A stretch of 64,000 nucleotides of DNA from Salininema proteolyticum (GTDB lineage Bacteria; Actinomycetota; Actinomycetes; Mycobacteriales; Micromonosporaceae), in NCBI RefSeq assembly GCF_042685645.1, contig NZ_JBHUNX010000001.1:3162001-3226000 (forward strand), read 5' to 3'. The translations under genes were made by a program, and so were the position numbers. The notes under the pieces are model-generated. The model was not told where the DNA came from, searched no databases, and saw only the letters and a list, made by a program, of their open reading frames with translations. Numbering within the stretch: the stretch's first letter is position 1; every line of letters begins with the position of its first letter. Below, in pieces: positions 1-7,220 of this stretch.

Positions 1-813
1 GTCTTCCTGTCCTGGGCGCGCGACCAGACGGCCAAACGCCTGGCCGACATGACCTCCGTGGCCGACACGCTGCACCGGGCAGTCCTGCCCGAGATCCCGC
101 CGCGAGTCGGCCCCTTCCAGGTCGCCGCCGCCTACCGCACGTCGATGAACAATCCGGGCCTGCTGGGCGGCGACCTCTTCCACATCAGCGGGACGCCGCA
201 CGGGACGCGCTTCCTCATCGGCGACGTCTCCGGCCACAGCCTGGAGACCGTCGCGACGACGGTCAACCTGCTCAGCGCCTTCTCCGAGGCCGCCCGCTAC
301 CGGCCCACCGTGCAGGAGGTCGGCATGCGTCTGGACCAGCGGATGAACCTCGTCAACAAGGGCCGCGACCCCTGGATGTCGGCCTTCGCCACCGCCCTGG
401 TGGCGTCCGTGTCGGACTCCGGGCGCATGGAGCTGCTCAACTTCGGGCACCCGCCCCCGCTGCTGGTGCGCGGCGGCGAGACCGAGGCGGTCCAGACCGC
501 GGTGACGGCGCCGCTGGGGATGCAGGACCTGACCCTCATGGAGCCCGAGCGGCGCACCGTGCAGCTGGAACCGGGCGACATACTCTTCCTCTACACCGAC
601 GGCATCCTCGAGTCGCGCCGCGTGGCCGGCATCGACACGCCCCTGGAGGAGGACTTCGGCGCGGTGGTGCGGCGCGCGGGCGGCGATCCGCAGGGCATCG
701 TCGCCGAGGGCAGGCGGACCTTCTACCGCGACAACCTGCCCTTCGCCGACGACATGGCCGTCATGGTCCTGGCCTACACCGGACCGGGCTCCCTCGAGGC
801 GGCCGAGTTCTAG
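1..813 (+). CDS. SpoIIE/PP2C-type serine phosphatase, 5' end missing
   Basis: The frame is open from the first base of the window, so the 270 residues seen are the C-terminal part of a longer protein. An ATG exists at 49, but the residues before it (ARDQTAKRLAD) fit the linker that normally precedes this domain, so 49 is probably not the start. The domain shows GGDLFHI near the front, IGDVSGHS and a C-terminal FLYTDGILE and FADDMAVMVL, the aspartate and glycine motifs that hold the two metal ions in PP2M phosphatases of the RsbU/SpoIIE class. In actinobacteria such proteins dephosphorylate anti-anti-sigma factors or act as sensor phosphatases; the missing N-terminus (membrane, GAF or PAS) would decide. 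No partner switch gene is seen in the window. Confidence 0.85.
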   Translation, partial: VFLSWARDQTAKRLADMTSVADTLHRAVLPEIPPRVGPFQVAAAYRTSMNNPGLLGGDLFHISGTPHGTRFLIGDVSGHSLETVATTVNLLSAFSEAARYRPTVQEVGMRLDQRMNLVNKGRDPWMSAFATALVASVSDSGRMELLNFGHPPPLLVRGGETEAVQTAVTAPLGMQDLTLMEPERRTVQLEPGDILFLYTDGILESRRVAGIDTPLEEDFGAVVRRAGGDPQGIVAEGRRTFYRDNLPFADDMAVMVLAYTGPGSLEAAEF

Positions 814-855
814 ACGGGCGGCCGGCCTGAACGTCGCGGGCGCCCGGCCGGGCCC

Positions 856-1797
856 CTAGCGGGCGCCCGCCTTCTCCCGCGAGCGCTCGAACACCCTCAG
901 GTTCAAGGTGACCAGCTCCAGGGTCGGTACCTCCAGGCCGTGCCGGCGCGCCGTCGAGAGCATGATCCCGAACAGGTGCTCGCCCTCGGTCGCGGAACCG
1001 GCCTCCAGGTCGCGGTAGAGCGAGGTCGTGACCGGGAGTTCGGGGTCGCTGGCGAAGGCGACCGTCGTCTCGATCCGCTCTTCGCTCAGCTCGTGTCCTT
1101 CCGCCTTCGCAACGGAGGCGCCCTCGGCCGCTAGCCTGCGGGCGAGCTCCGGCCCGCCCGGGACGGCCGCGATGTCGCCCAAGGGCGCGCGCATGAGCAC
1201 GTTGAGTCCGGCGGTCGTCGTGATGAAGACCCACTTGTCCCACATATCGCCTAGGATGTCCTCGCTCAGGACGATGTCGGTGCCCTCCACCGACAGCCGT
1301 TCCCGAAGTTCCCTGGCCCGTTCGCTCGCCCCGCCGGGCTGTTCGCCGAAGACGAGCGTGGCGACGGGGGCCATGCGGACGATGTCGCCGTCCTCGTTGA
1401 GCGTCGTGATGATCTTGGCGACGCCTCCCAGGACCCGCTCCGGGCCGAAGCGCTCGTTGAGGACCTCGACATGGGCGAGGCCGTTGAGCAGCGGCAGGAT
1501 GAGGGTGTCCGGGCCGACGGCCGGGGCGATCTGGTCGAGCAGGGCCGCGAAGGGGCGGTCCGCGGTGGACTTGACGCCCAGGACGACGAGGTCGTAGGGC
1601 GCTCCGATGTCCTCCGCGAGAACCGTTGTCGGGGTGAGGACCGACTCCTCCCCCATGTCGACGACCCGCAGGCCCCGCTCGGCGAGCACGCGCGCCCTCC
1701 GGGCGCTGACCATGAACGTGACGTCGAGACCGGACCTGGCCCAGCTCGCCCCGAAGTATCCGCCGACGGCGCCGGCTCCAGCGATAAGAATCCTCAT
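856..1797 (-). CDS. Ketopantoate reductase PanE/ApbA family protein
   Basis: A 313-residue NADPH-dependent reductase of the 2-dehydropantoate 2-reductase family (pantothenate and CoA synthesis), cytoplasmic. The N-terminal Rossmann motif GAGAVGGYFG is at residues 7-16. The C-terminal helical domain carries DMWDKWVFITTTAGLN, where the lysine and asparagine are the usual catalytic and substrate-binding residues. Length matches the family. A -10-like TAGACT lies seven bases before the ATG, which fits a leaderless mRNA. Many genomes carry several paralogues that are not the true PanE, so the substrate is uncertain. It points toward the phosphatase gene and has no operon partner. Confidence 0.85.
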   Translation of the reverse strand: MRILIAGAGAVGGYFGASWARSGLDVTFMVSARRARVLAERGLRVVDMGEESVLTPTTVLAEDIGAPYDLVVLGVKSTADRPFAALLDQIAPAVGPDTLILPLLNGLAHVEVLNERFGPERVLGGVAKIITTLNEDGDIVRMAPVATLVFGEQPGGASERARELRERLSVEGTDIVLSEDILGDMWDKWVFITTTAGLNVLMRAPLGDIAAVPGGPELARRLAAEGASVAKAEGHELSEERIETTVAFASDPELPVTTSLYRDLEAGSATEGEHLFGIMLSTARRHGLEVPTLELVTLNLRVFERSREKAGAR

Positions 1798-1863
1798 GTC
1801 CGACAGTCTAATTCGCGTTCGACCGGCGTGCGAGCCACCGTCTCCGCGGCCTCGGCCGAACGG

Positions 1864-2583
1864 CTACTCCTGCGCGGCCAGGACTTCCTTCGCGATGGCG
1901 CCCATGCGCTCCGCGTACCCTTCCGCCTCGGTGTACGGCCCGGATGTCCGAATCCGCAGGATGACGTGGTCTCCCACGGCGACCATGGCCGTGCACCAGG
2001 CCAAGGCGTCATTGCCGTCGGAGGTGAAGGTCAGCTGCGCGCAGTCGGCGGCCCACCGCTCTTCCGGCACGCCCTCCGGCGCGGGGGCCTCGAAGAGCCT
2101 CTCGACCGTCACCGGGTCTCCGTCGTCGTCGAGTTCGTAGGGGTCGCACTCGTCGTCCCAGGTGCTCTTCAGTTCGGCGAGCACGGCGACGGCGTCGGCG
2201 TTGTAGGCGTGCGCGTACAGGTCGGTGTCGGGGCGCGGACCCTCGTAGTACGCGATGTAGGCGGCCACGGCGTCGTCGTTGGCCGCGACGTCGGCGCAGG
2301 CCTCCAGGGGCTGTTTCTCGGACGGGTCCAGCGACTCGGGGCCGATCTGGGCCTCATAGCCCTCCAGCAGGGGCGAGTCCTCGGCCGGCATGGCGGCCTT
2401 CACGAGCTCTCCCCCGCCTATGGCGGTGACGGGCTTCGGCGCCTCCGAAGAGGCCTCAGCGGAAGGGGTCTCGTCGGAGGCGCCGTCAGAGGTGTCTCCT
2501 CCCTGTCCGCATCCGGCCACGGACACGGCAAAGGCCGCCAGAAGCGTTCCGGCGGCCATACGAGAGGCGAGGGGTTTGATCAT
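1864..2583 (-). CDS. Putative secreted lipoprotein of unknown function
   Basis: 239 residues. The N-terminus has a positively charged start, a hydrophobic core and a lipobox (SVAGC, cysteine at about 25), followed by a Ser/Glu/Asp-rich linker and a small acidic folded domain with two or three cysteines. This is the layout of lipid-anchored solute-binding or sensor lipoproteins, but no family was recognised. The start ATG at 2583 has a GGAAAG ribosome site seven or so bases upstream. Its first 98 bases lie inside the 3' end of prmC in another frame, so the two genes overlap on the same strand and may be translationally coupled. Confidence 0.75.
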   Translation of the reverse strand: MIKPLASRMAAGTLLAAFAVSVAGCGQGGDTSDGASDETPSAEASSEAPKPVTAIGGGELVKAAMPAEDSPLLEGYEAQIGPESLDPSEKQPLEACADVAANDDAVAAYIAYYEGPRPDTDLYAHAYNADAVAVLAELKSTWDDECDPYELDDDGDPVTVERLFEAPAPEGVPEERWAADCAQLTFTSDGNDALAWCTAMVAVGDHVILRIRTSGPYTEAEGYAERMGAIAKEVLAAQE

Positions 2584-3424
2584 GTGGTAACTGCTTTCCG
2601 GCCGTGGTGAAACGGGGCCGCCCCGCGTAGTCGTCCTCCGTCGCGGCGCCGGCGAAGCCGCCGACCTCCAGCAGCGCCCGCACGTCGGCGTCGTGGGTCT
2701 GGTCGTGTTCGAAGCCCAGGAGCCCCCCGGGCCTCAGCCACGCGCGCGACCGCTCGATGAGCCCTTCGATGACCGACAGCCCGTTGTCCTCGGCGAAGAC
2801 CGCGCGCGTCGGGTCCCAATGGACTTCCGGGGCGACTTCGATGTCCATGGGCACGTAGGGCGGGTTGGAGACGACCAGGTCCACTGTACCGTCCAGCTCG
2901 GCGAGGGTCGCGGCGTCCGTCGCGTCGGCACGCACGGCCGAGACGCCCGTCCCGGCCAGGTTACGTTCGGTCCACTCGAAGGCGTCGGCGTCGATCTCGA
3001 CGGCCCAGACGGACAGGTCGGGCCGCTCGTCAGCGAGCGCCGCCGCGATCGCCCCGGAACCGGAGCAGGCCTCGACGACCCGGCCGCCGCGAGGCGCGTG
3101 CTCGACGGCCCATCCGGCGACCAGCTCCGTCTCGGGGCGAGGCACGAAGACGCCCGGCCCGACGGCGAGTTCGACGTTGCGGAAGGCCGCCGCCCCGGTC
3201 AGGTGCTGGAGCGGTTCCCTTTTCGCGCGGCGGGACACGAGGTCCTCGAACCGGCCGGCGGTCTCCCCGTCGGGGGCGTCGGCGATGAGGAGGGCGGTCC
3301 GGGTCCGTCCGCTGGTGTGCGCCGCGATCAGTTCGGCGTCCACGCGCGGGCTCTCCACGCCGGCCTCGGCCAGGCGGGCGGCGGCGGCCCGGATCAGGCC
3401 CGTCCAGTCCACGGCTCGGTCCAC
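2486..3424 (-). CDS. prmC: Release factor glutamine methyltransferase PrmC (HemK)
   Basis: 312 residues. Methylates the glutamine of the GGQ motif in release factors using S-adenosylmethionine. Seen: N-terminal helical domain with RREPLQHLTG at about 69-77, SAM motif EACSGSGAI at 118-126 and the catalytic NPPY at 187-190. The family usually ends shortly after GRPRFTTA (268-275 here); this copy runs on for over 30 unrelated, arginine-rich residues that overlap the downstream lipoprotein gene, which suggests loss of the original stop. It starts with GTG four bases after the prfA stop, so it is coupled to prfA, whose product is its substrate. Confidence 0.93.
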   Translation of the reverse strand: MDRAVDWTGLIRAAAARLAEAGVESPRVDAELIAAHTSGRTRTALLIADAPDGETAGRFEDLVSRRAKREPLQHLTGAAAFRNVELAVGPGVFVPRPETELVAGWAVEHAPRGGRVVEACSGSGAIAAALADERPDLSVWAVEIDADAFEWTERNLAGTGVSAVRADATDAATLAELDGTVDLVVSNPPYVPMDIEVAPEVHWDPTRAVFAEDNGLSVIEGLIERSRAWLRPGGLLGFEHDQTHDADVRALLEVGGFAGAATEDDYAGRPRFTTAGKQLPHDQTPRLSYGRRNASGGLCRVRGRMRTGRRHL

Positions 3425-3428
3425 TCTC

Positions 3429-4523
3429 TTAGGACTCGTCTCCGTTGCCGGCCATGCGCTCGGCCCTGTCGGCCGCGTAGAGGGCGTTGAAGACGTCGTC
3501 GAGCTCGCCCTCCACGACCTGGTCGAGGTTGTAGGCGGTGTAGCCGATGCGGTGGTCGGTCAGGCGGTTCTGGGGGTAGTTGTAGGTGCGGATGCGCTCG
3601 GAGCGGTCGGCGGTGCGGACCTGGCTCTTGCGCGCCTCGCCGGCCGCGGCGGCGGCCTCCTCCTGCTGTTTGGCGAGCAGGCGGGCGCGGAGGACCTTCA
3701 TCGCCGCCTCCTTGTTCTGCAGCTGGGACTTCTCGTTCTGCGAGGTGACGACGACGCCGGTGGGCTCGTGGGTGATGCGGACGGCGGAGTCGGTGGTGTT
3801 GACCGACTGGCCGCCGGGGCCGGAGGAGCGGTAGACGTCGATGCGGAGGTCGTTCTGGTTGATCTCGATGTCGACCTCTTCGGCCTCGGGCATGACGATG
3901 ACCGCGGCGGCGGAGGTGTGGACGCGGCCCTGCGACTCGGTGGCCGGGACGCGCTGGACGCGGTGGACGCCGCCCTCGAACTTGAGGCGGGACCAGATGC
4001 CGTTGCCGCCCTCGGGGGTGCCCTTCATCTTGACGGCCAGGGAGGCGTCCTTGACGCCGCCGAGGTCGGACTCGGCCTTCTCCAGGATCTCCAGGGCCCA
4101 GCCCTGCTTCTCGGCGTAGCGCATGTACATGCGCATAAGGTCTCCGGCGAACAGGGCCGACTCCTCGCCGCCGGCGCCGGCCTTGATCTCCATGATGACG
4201 TCCTTGGAGTCCTCCGGGTCGCGGGGGATCATGAGCTCGGCGAGCTTCTCCTCCATGGCGGGCAGCTCCTTGGACAGGCGCTCGGCCTCCTCGGCGAAGT
4301 CGGAGTCCTCCTTGGCCAGTTCCTCGGCGGTCTCCAAGTCCTCTTTGGCCTGCGCGATGTCGGCGGCGGTCTTGGCGATGGGGGAAAGCTCGGCGTAGCG
4401 GCGTCCCACGCGGCGGGCCTGGGCCGGGTCGGCGTGCAGGCCGGGGTCGCCCATCTGCGCTTCCAGGTCGTGGTACTCGGCCAGCAGGACGGCAAGCCGG
4501 TTGTCAGCGGCGGTGGACATCAT
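3429..4523 (-). CDS. prfA: Peptide chain release factor 1
   Basis: 364 residues, full length. Recognises UAA and UAG stop codons on the ribosome and triggers peptide release. The catalytic GGQ is at 237-239 (SSGPGGQSVN) and the stop-codon reading motif PAT at about 193-195, which is the RF1 rather than the RF2 form. The start is one of two adjacent ATGs behind GAGGAGAG. It lies between rpmE and prmC as in many actinobacteria; the prmC start follows its stop by four bases. Confidence 0.97.
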   Translation of the reverse strand: MMSTAADNRLAVLLAEYHDLEAQMGDPGLHADPAQARRVGRRYAELSPIAKTAADIAQAKEDLETAEELAKEDSDFAEEAERLSKELPAMEEKLAELMIPRDPEDSKDVIMEIKAGAGGEESALFAGDLMRMYMRYAEKQGWALEILEKAESDLGGVKDASLAVKMKGTPEGGNGIWSRLKFEGGVHRVQRVPATESQGRVHTSAAAVIVMPEAEEVDIEINQNDLRIDVYRSSGPGGQSVNTTDSAVRITHEPTGVVVTSQNEKSQLQNKEAAMKVLRARLLAKQQEEAAAAAGEARKSQVRTADRSERIRTYNYPQNRLTDHRIGYTAYNLDQVVEGELDDVFNALYAADRAERMAGNGDES

Positions 4524-4587
4524 CTCTCCTCGTTGAAGGCCTCGAAGTGGGGTTCCTCAGGAACACTGGTCTGGGAATACAGAAAGC

Positions 4588-4609
4588 GCCCAGGTAATCG
4601 TACCTGGGC
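4588..4609 (-). terminator. Hairpin between rpmE and prfA
   Basis: Nine perfect base pairs (GCCCAGGTA and its complement) around a four-base loop, followed on the minus strand by a T-rich stretch (GCTTTCT). It sits about 50 bases downstream of the rpmE stop and 65 bases upstream of prfA, so it may end or attenuate the rpmE transcript. Confidence 0.6.
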
Positions 4610-4657
4610 ACTGGGGCCGCCGCCGTGACCGGCAGCGGCCGTGCTCTGGGAAGCGCG

Positions 4658-4870
4658 CTACTTCTTGACCTTGGCGTACTTGGCCTTGAACTTGGCGACG
4701 CGGCTGTCGGAGGCGAACTCCTTCTGCTTGCCCGTGTAGAACGGGTGGCAGGCGCTGCACGTTCCGACCTGGAGCTTGCCGGAGGCGACGGTCGAGCGGG
4801 TGGTGAAGCTGTTGCCGCAGGAGCAGCTGACTTCGGTCTCGACGTAGTCCGGGTGGATACCCTGTTTCAT
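4658..4870 (-). CDS. rpmE: Ribosomal protein bL31, zinc-binding form
   Basis: 70 residues from MKQGIHPDY; an upstream in-frame ATG at 4933 would add 21 non-conserved residues and is rejected. Part of the large ribosomal subunit, central protuberance. Cysteines 16, 18, 38 and 41 form the zinc site, so this is the C+ paralogue that is normally replaced by a zinc-free copy under Zur control in zinc starvation. Lies between rho and prfA in the expected order, but separated from rho by the DUF6230/DUF6114 pair. Confidence 0.96.
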   Translation of the reverse strand: MKQGIHPDYVETEVSCSCGNSFTTRSTVASGKLQVGTCSACHPFYTGKQKEFASDSRVAKFKAKYAKVKK

Positions 4871-5126
4871 TTTTCGGCCTTTCTTCGGTCGCCGGGTCGG
4901 CCTGGGGCCGTGAACCGGTACCGGCTCGGGCACCCCTTGTCTCCGGGGCGCTCTTGGAACTGAGTCGACGCCGCATCGCGGACGCCAACGGTTGATTATA
5001 GCGCGTGACCACCGCTACAGCCAGTATCGACTCACGTTCATTTGTAGAGTTCACCCAATATTCGGCCCCCAGGTTTTGCGATCCTTCCATTGACAGATGT
5101 GGTGCTTCTCATGTTTCCTGGACTAG

Positions 5127-5140
5127 TTACCCGCAGGTAA
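5127..5140. promoter_or_regulatory. Palindrome upstream of the DUF6230 gene
   Basis: TTACC-CGCA-GGTAA, five-base perfect arms, lies 31 bases before the start codon at 5172. The position fits an operator near the transcription start. A TTGACA at 5090-5095 is present upstream but I see no well-spaced -10 box for it. Confidence 0.4.
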
Positions 5141-5171
5141 TCCGCACGAAACTCATGAGAGGAGGAGCACC

Positions 5172-5780
5172 ATGTCCGACGAGACCCCCAAGGGCAGGAC
5201 GAGCTGGAAGAAATTCGGCCTCCTGGCAGGGCCCGCGCTCGCGGCCGGAGTGACCATGGCGGCCCTGGCCGCCGAAGGCGCCATCGCCGCGAACTTCGCC
5301 ATCAGCAGTGACAACTCGCACGTCACCGCGGAGAGGTTGGAGGGCGAGGGCTTCCAGCAATACGGCACCGTCGTCGAGGGAACCGACGGTTCGCAACACG
5401 TGGTGGCCCCCGCCGGCATCCGCGACGCGACGATCTACGGGATGTGCCAGTCCACCGTGATGGACACGCCGCTGGGCGAGTACACCCTCGTGGTCAAGGC
5501 CGGCTACGACGAGGACAACCCCGTGACGGCCGAGAACCTGGTGCTGTACATCGACGAACTGCGCGGAGACGCCTCGTTCGGCGACATCCAGGTCGGCCTC
5601 GACGCCTCCACCGTGGACAAAGTCCCCGGGAACACCGGCGGCCAGGGCGGCTTCGCCCAGCAGTCCAATACGATCACCGTGAACGGCGCCGAGCAGAACG
5701 CCTGGTACGTCACCGCCGGCACCTTCAACCTCAACGGCCTTGACGTCCAAGTCGTCAAGGGCGTCGAAGAGTGCTACTAG
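5172..5780 (+). CDS. DUF6230 family secreted or surface protein
   Basis: 202 residues. N-terminal hydrophobic segment at about 19-38 (LLAGPALAAGVTMAALAAEG) looks like a signal peptide or anchor; the rest is a beta-rich domain with two cysteines (in YGMCQST and the C-terminal VEECY). The sequence matches my memory of DUF6230 proteins of Streptomyces, which are almost always followed by a DUF6114 gene, as here. Function unknown. Ribosome site GAGGAGGAG precedes the ATG. The stop is 24 bases before the next gene, so the two form an operon. The pair is inserted between rpmE and rho on the opposite strand. Confidence 0.8.
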   Translation: MSDETPKGRTSWKKFGLLAGPALAAGVTMAALAAEGAIAANFAISSDNSHVTAERLEGEGFQQYGTVVEGTDGSQHVVAPAGIRDATIYGMCQSTVMDTPLGEYTLVVKAGYDEDNPVTAENLVLYIDELRGDASFGDIQVGLDASTVDKVPGNTGGQGGFAQQSNTITVNGAEQNAWYVTAGTFNLNGLDVQVVKGVEECY

Positions 5781-5804
5781 CCGACTCCGAAGGAGGTGTG
5801 CCCC

Positions 5805-7160
5805 GTGCCCAGGCATGAAGCACCGAAGGGACTCAAGCGAGGCTGGCTCGCCTGGCGCCGCTGGCGCCGCAGCCGCCCCTTCTGGGGCGGACTCCTGGCC
5901 CTTCTGGGCGCCGTGGAGCTCTACTCCCTCCTCGGCTTCCAGATGATCTCCATCAGCGTCGTCCAGGGCGTCGGCCAAGTGGCCACCTTCGGCATCTGCC
6001 TCGGTGTCCTCGCCATGGTCGGCGTCGCCTGGTTCCAGGTCCACTTGCGCAGCATCGCCGGAATCCTCATCGTCATCGCCGGGCTTCTCTCGATGCCCCT
6101 GGCGAACCTCGGGGGCTTCGTCATCGGAATGCTGCTCATGGTGATCGGCGGAGGCCTGGTCTTCGCCTGGAACCCGCCCGGCGCCGAGGCGAAGGGCAAG
6201 AAGAAGGACCTCTGGGACGAGGCCGCCGAGGACGGGGACGACGACGCCGAGGACGACGACAGCGACGGCAGCGACGACGGTGAGCCCTCCGCGAAGGAGG
6301 ACGAGCCGGAGCCGCCGCGCGAGGACAAGGGCGGACGCATGCCCAAGTCCGTGTCGGCCGCCGTCATGGCCGTCGCCCTCGGACTGTCCTTCGTCGTGGC
6401 GGCGCCCAGCGAGCCGGCCTACGCCTGGTGCCTCTTCTTCTGCGACGACGAGCCAGGAGAGGAGGAGCCGGGCGAGACCCCGAGCGAGTCGCCGTCCGAG
6501 TCCCCCTCCGAGGAGCCGGACGAGCCCGGCGACCTCCTGCCCGGGGACGAAGAGGACCCTGACGAGGAGGACGAGGCGAAGAAGGACGAGGAAGAGGAAG
6601 AGGACGATGAGGCCGCCTGCGAGCCGGAGAAGATGCCCGAGGGCCACATCGCCCCCGGTACCGAGGAGGCCGCCCTGGCCGCCGAGGTGCTCGACGAGTG
6701 CAGCAGGGACGAAGAGTACGGGGACAGGGACAAGGAGGCCGGCGCGCCCGTCGTGGCGGCCGCCGAACTCACCACGACGACGGCGGACAAGATGATCATG
6801 GAAGGGGCCTCCTACGAAGGCCTCGTCACCTTCGAGTCCGCCGACGGCCCGGTCAAGGCCATGAAGTTCACGATGGACAAACTCGTCCTGGAGAACGCCG
6901 ACCAGTCCGCCCGAGTCAGGGGCACGGACGAGCGGCTGCACGTCAAGGACGCCAGCACCGTCACGGTGACCGGGAACGTCGAACTCTACGCGGTGTCGCA
7001 GGAGGGACTGGCCTTCGGCCTGCTCCCCCTGAAGGTCACCGCCGACTTCCCCCTCCCGTGGGTGCCGCCGTACCTGATGTTCACCCAGGCCGAGTCGGTC
7101 ACCGCCTACTGGCAGGGCGACCTGGTCACCCTGCCGCAGATCGACAACCCCGTCGAGTAG
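5805..7160 (+). CDS. DUF6114 membrane protein with long acidic C-terminal extension
   Basis: 451 residues from GTG 5805, chosen because AGGAGG at 5791-5796 is eight bases before it; a GTG at 5796 overlaps that ribosome site. The first 130 residues hold four hydrophobic segments after an arginine-rich start, the DUF6114 core (RRSRPFWGGLLALLGAVEL). Then follow a charged linker, a second hydrophobic segment with an AYA-type cleavage-like site, an acidic Pro/Ser/Glu-rich stretch, and about 170 residues resembling the neighbouring DUF6230 domain in strand pattern. Family members are usually only the short membrane part, so this looks like a fusion. Function unknown. Confidence 0.75.
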   Translation: MPRHEAPKGLKRGWLAWRRWRRSRPFWGGLLALLGAVELYSLLGFQMISISVVQGVGQVATFGICLGVLAMVGVAWFQVHLRSIAGILIVIAGLLSMPLANLGGFVIGMLLMVIGGGLVFAWNPPGAEAKGKKKDLWDEAAEDGDDDAEDDDSDGSDDGEPSAKEDEPEPPREDKGGRMPKSVSAAVMAVALGLSFVVAAPSEPAYAWCLFFCDDEPGEEEPGETPSESPSESPSEEPDEPGDLLPGDEEDPDEEDEAKKDEEEEEDDEAACEPEKMPEGHIAPGTEEAALAAEVLDECSRDEEYGDRDKEAGAPVVAAAELTTTTADKMIMEGASYEGLVTFESADGPVKAMKFTMDKLVLENADQSARVRGTDERLHVKDASTVTVTGNVELYAVSQEGLAFGLLPLKVTADFPLPWVPPYLMFTQAESVTAYWQGDLVTLPQIDNPVE

Positions 7161-7171
7161 AACGGCGCAGA

Positions 7172-7205
7172 AAAAGGGGGAGGAGCCTCGGCTCCTCCCC
7201 CTTTT
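7172..7205. terminator. Bidirectional terminator between the DUF6114 gene and rho
   Basis: Sixteen-base perfect stem (AAAAGGGGGAGGAGCC and its complement) with a very short loop, with A-tract on one side and T-tract on the other, between converging genes. Works in both directions by structure. Confidence 0.85.
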
Positions 7206-7220
7206 CCCTCGCCCGGCGGA

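Noticed and set aside
5796..5804. GTG 5796 as start of the DUF6114 gene
   Set aside because: It overlaps the AGGAGG ribosome site that serves GTG 5805.
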